Shown here piece after piece: positions 63,607 to 64,000 of a stretch of DNA of 64,000 nt (position 1 is its first letter; the number at the start of each line of letters is the position of its first letter). The position numbers and the translations under genes were made by a program. Where the stretch lies: positions 3,596,001 to 3,660,000 of the forward strand of contig NZ_CP041616.1 of NCBI RefSeq assembly GCF_007197575.1. The letters run 5' to 3'. The stretch is from Ornithinimicrobium ciconiae (GTDB lineage Bacteria; Actinomycetota; Actinomycetes; Actinomycetales; Dermatophilaceae). The notes under the pieces are model-generated. The model was given only the letters and a program-made list of their open reading frames with translations, ran no database searches and was not told the DNA's origin.

Positions 63607-64000
63607 CGCGCCGTCCTGACGTAGTCGTCCAGCCAGGCGGAGAAGTCCGCCCCGAGCTCAGGGTGCTCCCGACCGAGGCGGACGACCGCCTTGAGGTAGT
63701 CGAGCCGGTCACCGGTGTCGTAACGACGCCCCCGGAAGACGACCCCGGTCATCCCGGCTCCCTCACCCTCGGCCCCGGCGAGCTCGAGGAGGGCGTCGGT
63801 GAGCTGGATCTCCCCGCCGCGTCCGGGCTTGGTGTGCTCCAGCACCTCAAAGACCCGTGGGTGCAGCACATAGCGGCCGATGACCGCCAGGTTGGAGGGC
63901 GCCTCCTCCACAGCAGGCTTCTCCACGAGCCCGGTGACGCGCACCACGTCCTGCCCCTCGTCCGCCGGGTCGATCGCCGCGCAGCCATACAGGCTCACCT
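63603..64000 (-). CDS. galU: UTP-glucose-1-phosphate uridylyltransferase, C-terminal part
   Basis: The last 131 or so residues of GalU; the start is beyond the right edge. Visible are VSLYGCAAID, VVRVTGLVEKPAVEEAPSNLAVIGRYVLHPRVFEVLE, GGEIQLTDALLEL and the terminal YDTGDRLDYLKAVVRL, all diagnostic of GalU. The enzyme makes UDP-glucose for glycogen, trehalose and surface glycans. Its stop overlaps the glp start by 4 bases, so it heads the visible galU-glp-moaC-rimJ-sepX cluster. Confidence 0.95.
   Translation of the reverse strand, partial: VSLYGCAAIDPADEGQDVVRVTGLVEKPAVEEAPSNLAVIGRYVLHPRVFEVLEHTKPGRGGEIQLTDALLELAGAEGEGAGMTGVVFRGRRYDTGDRLDYLKAVVRLGREHPELGADFSAWLDDYVRTAR

Overview
The window is about 70 percent GC, densely packed, and looks like a chromosome segment of a high-GC Actinomycetota, most likely a member of Micrococcales. 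Supporting content includes CarD, a long CTC-type ribosomal protein L25, a mycothiol-dependent-type DinB enzyme, protein O-mannosyltransferase, the SepX/GlpR and Glp division proteins, and a three-gene sdhCAB operon with a single b558-type cytochrome subunit. From memory, the gene set (galU-moeA-rimJ-Rv0996, pmt, rsmI, metG-tatD, rsmA-ispE, pth-rplY, prs-glmU, TetR, mfd) is the one found around Rv0993-Rv1020 of Mycobacterium tuberculosis. The window is therefore a conserved actinobacterial backbone, here rearranged and interrupted by insertions. I see no rRNA, prophage, insertion sequence, CRISPR array or plasmid functions.

Layout. 1-5.3 kb: a prolyl oligopeptidase fragment, a heterodimeric ABC exporter and a 42-bp tandem hairpin repeat. 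5.3-11.4 kb: a small conserved protein, a PCD-VOC fusion, a DUF2332 protein and mfd. 11.5-16.6 kb: a TPM-domain protein, PspA, then a second TPM-domain paralogue. 16.6-24.3 kb: pth, rplY, prs, glmU, carD, tRNA-Gln, a cluster of TetR, MarR and PadR regulators, and a membrane protein. 24.3-33.5 kb: ABC-F, ispE, rsmA, superoxide dismutase, tatD, metG, a DUF4126 protein and rsmI. 33.5-38.8 kb: sdhB, sdhA, a coupled 32-codon ORF, sdhC and a divergent pmt. 38.8-46.2 kb: TPR, two PH-domain membrane proteins and an ornithine carbamoyltransferase in one overlapping chain, then an AlkA-type glycosylase and a Ca2+-type P-ATPase. 46.3-53.0 kb: an FMO-SDR fusion, a coiled-coil protein, fhs, paaK and a DinB-type enzyme. 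53-57 kb: tRNA-Ala, an aldo/keto reductase, an unknown protein, a lipoprotein and a DNA polymerase I-like protein. 57-60 kb: an 83-bp direct repeat carrying a truncated gene start, a membrane protein, a PIG-L deacetylase and a membrane acetyltransferase. 60-64 kb: sepX, rimJ, moaC, glp/moeA and galU.

How it works together. The minus-strand chains (galU-glp-moaC-rimJ-sepX; argF-PH-PH-TPR; sdhC-smORF-sdhA-sdhB; metG-tatD; glmU-prs) are joined by 4-base stop/start overlaps, implying translational coupling. Many single genes and operon heads have a TANNNT or NANNNT hexamer ending 6-8 bases before the start codon and no ribosome binding site. This is the pattern of leaderless transcripts, and I used it to choose several starts (sdhC, pmt, fhs, sepX, metG, rsmA and others).

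The items most worth a second look are the TPM-PspA-TPM cassette with contrasting Gly-rich and Ser/Arg-rich tails that both end in GGRF; the 83-bp repeat whose two copies differ exactly where a -10 element would be; the tandem and dispersed hairpin repeats; the FMO-SDR fusion; and the PIG-L/acetyltransferase pair. Nearly everything else is core housekeeping.
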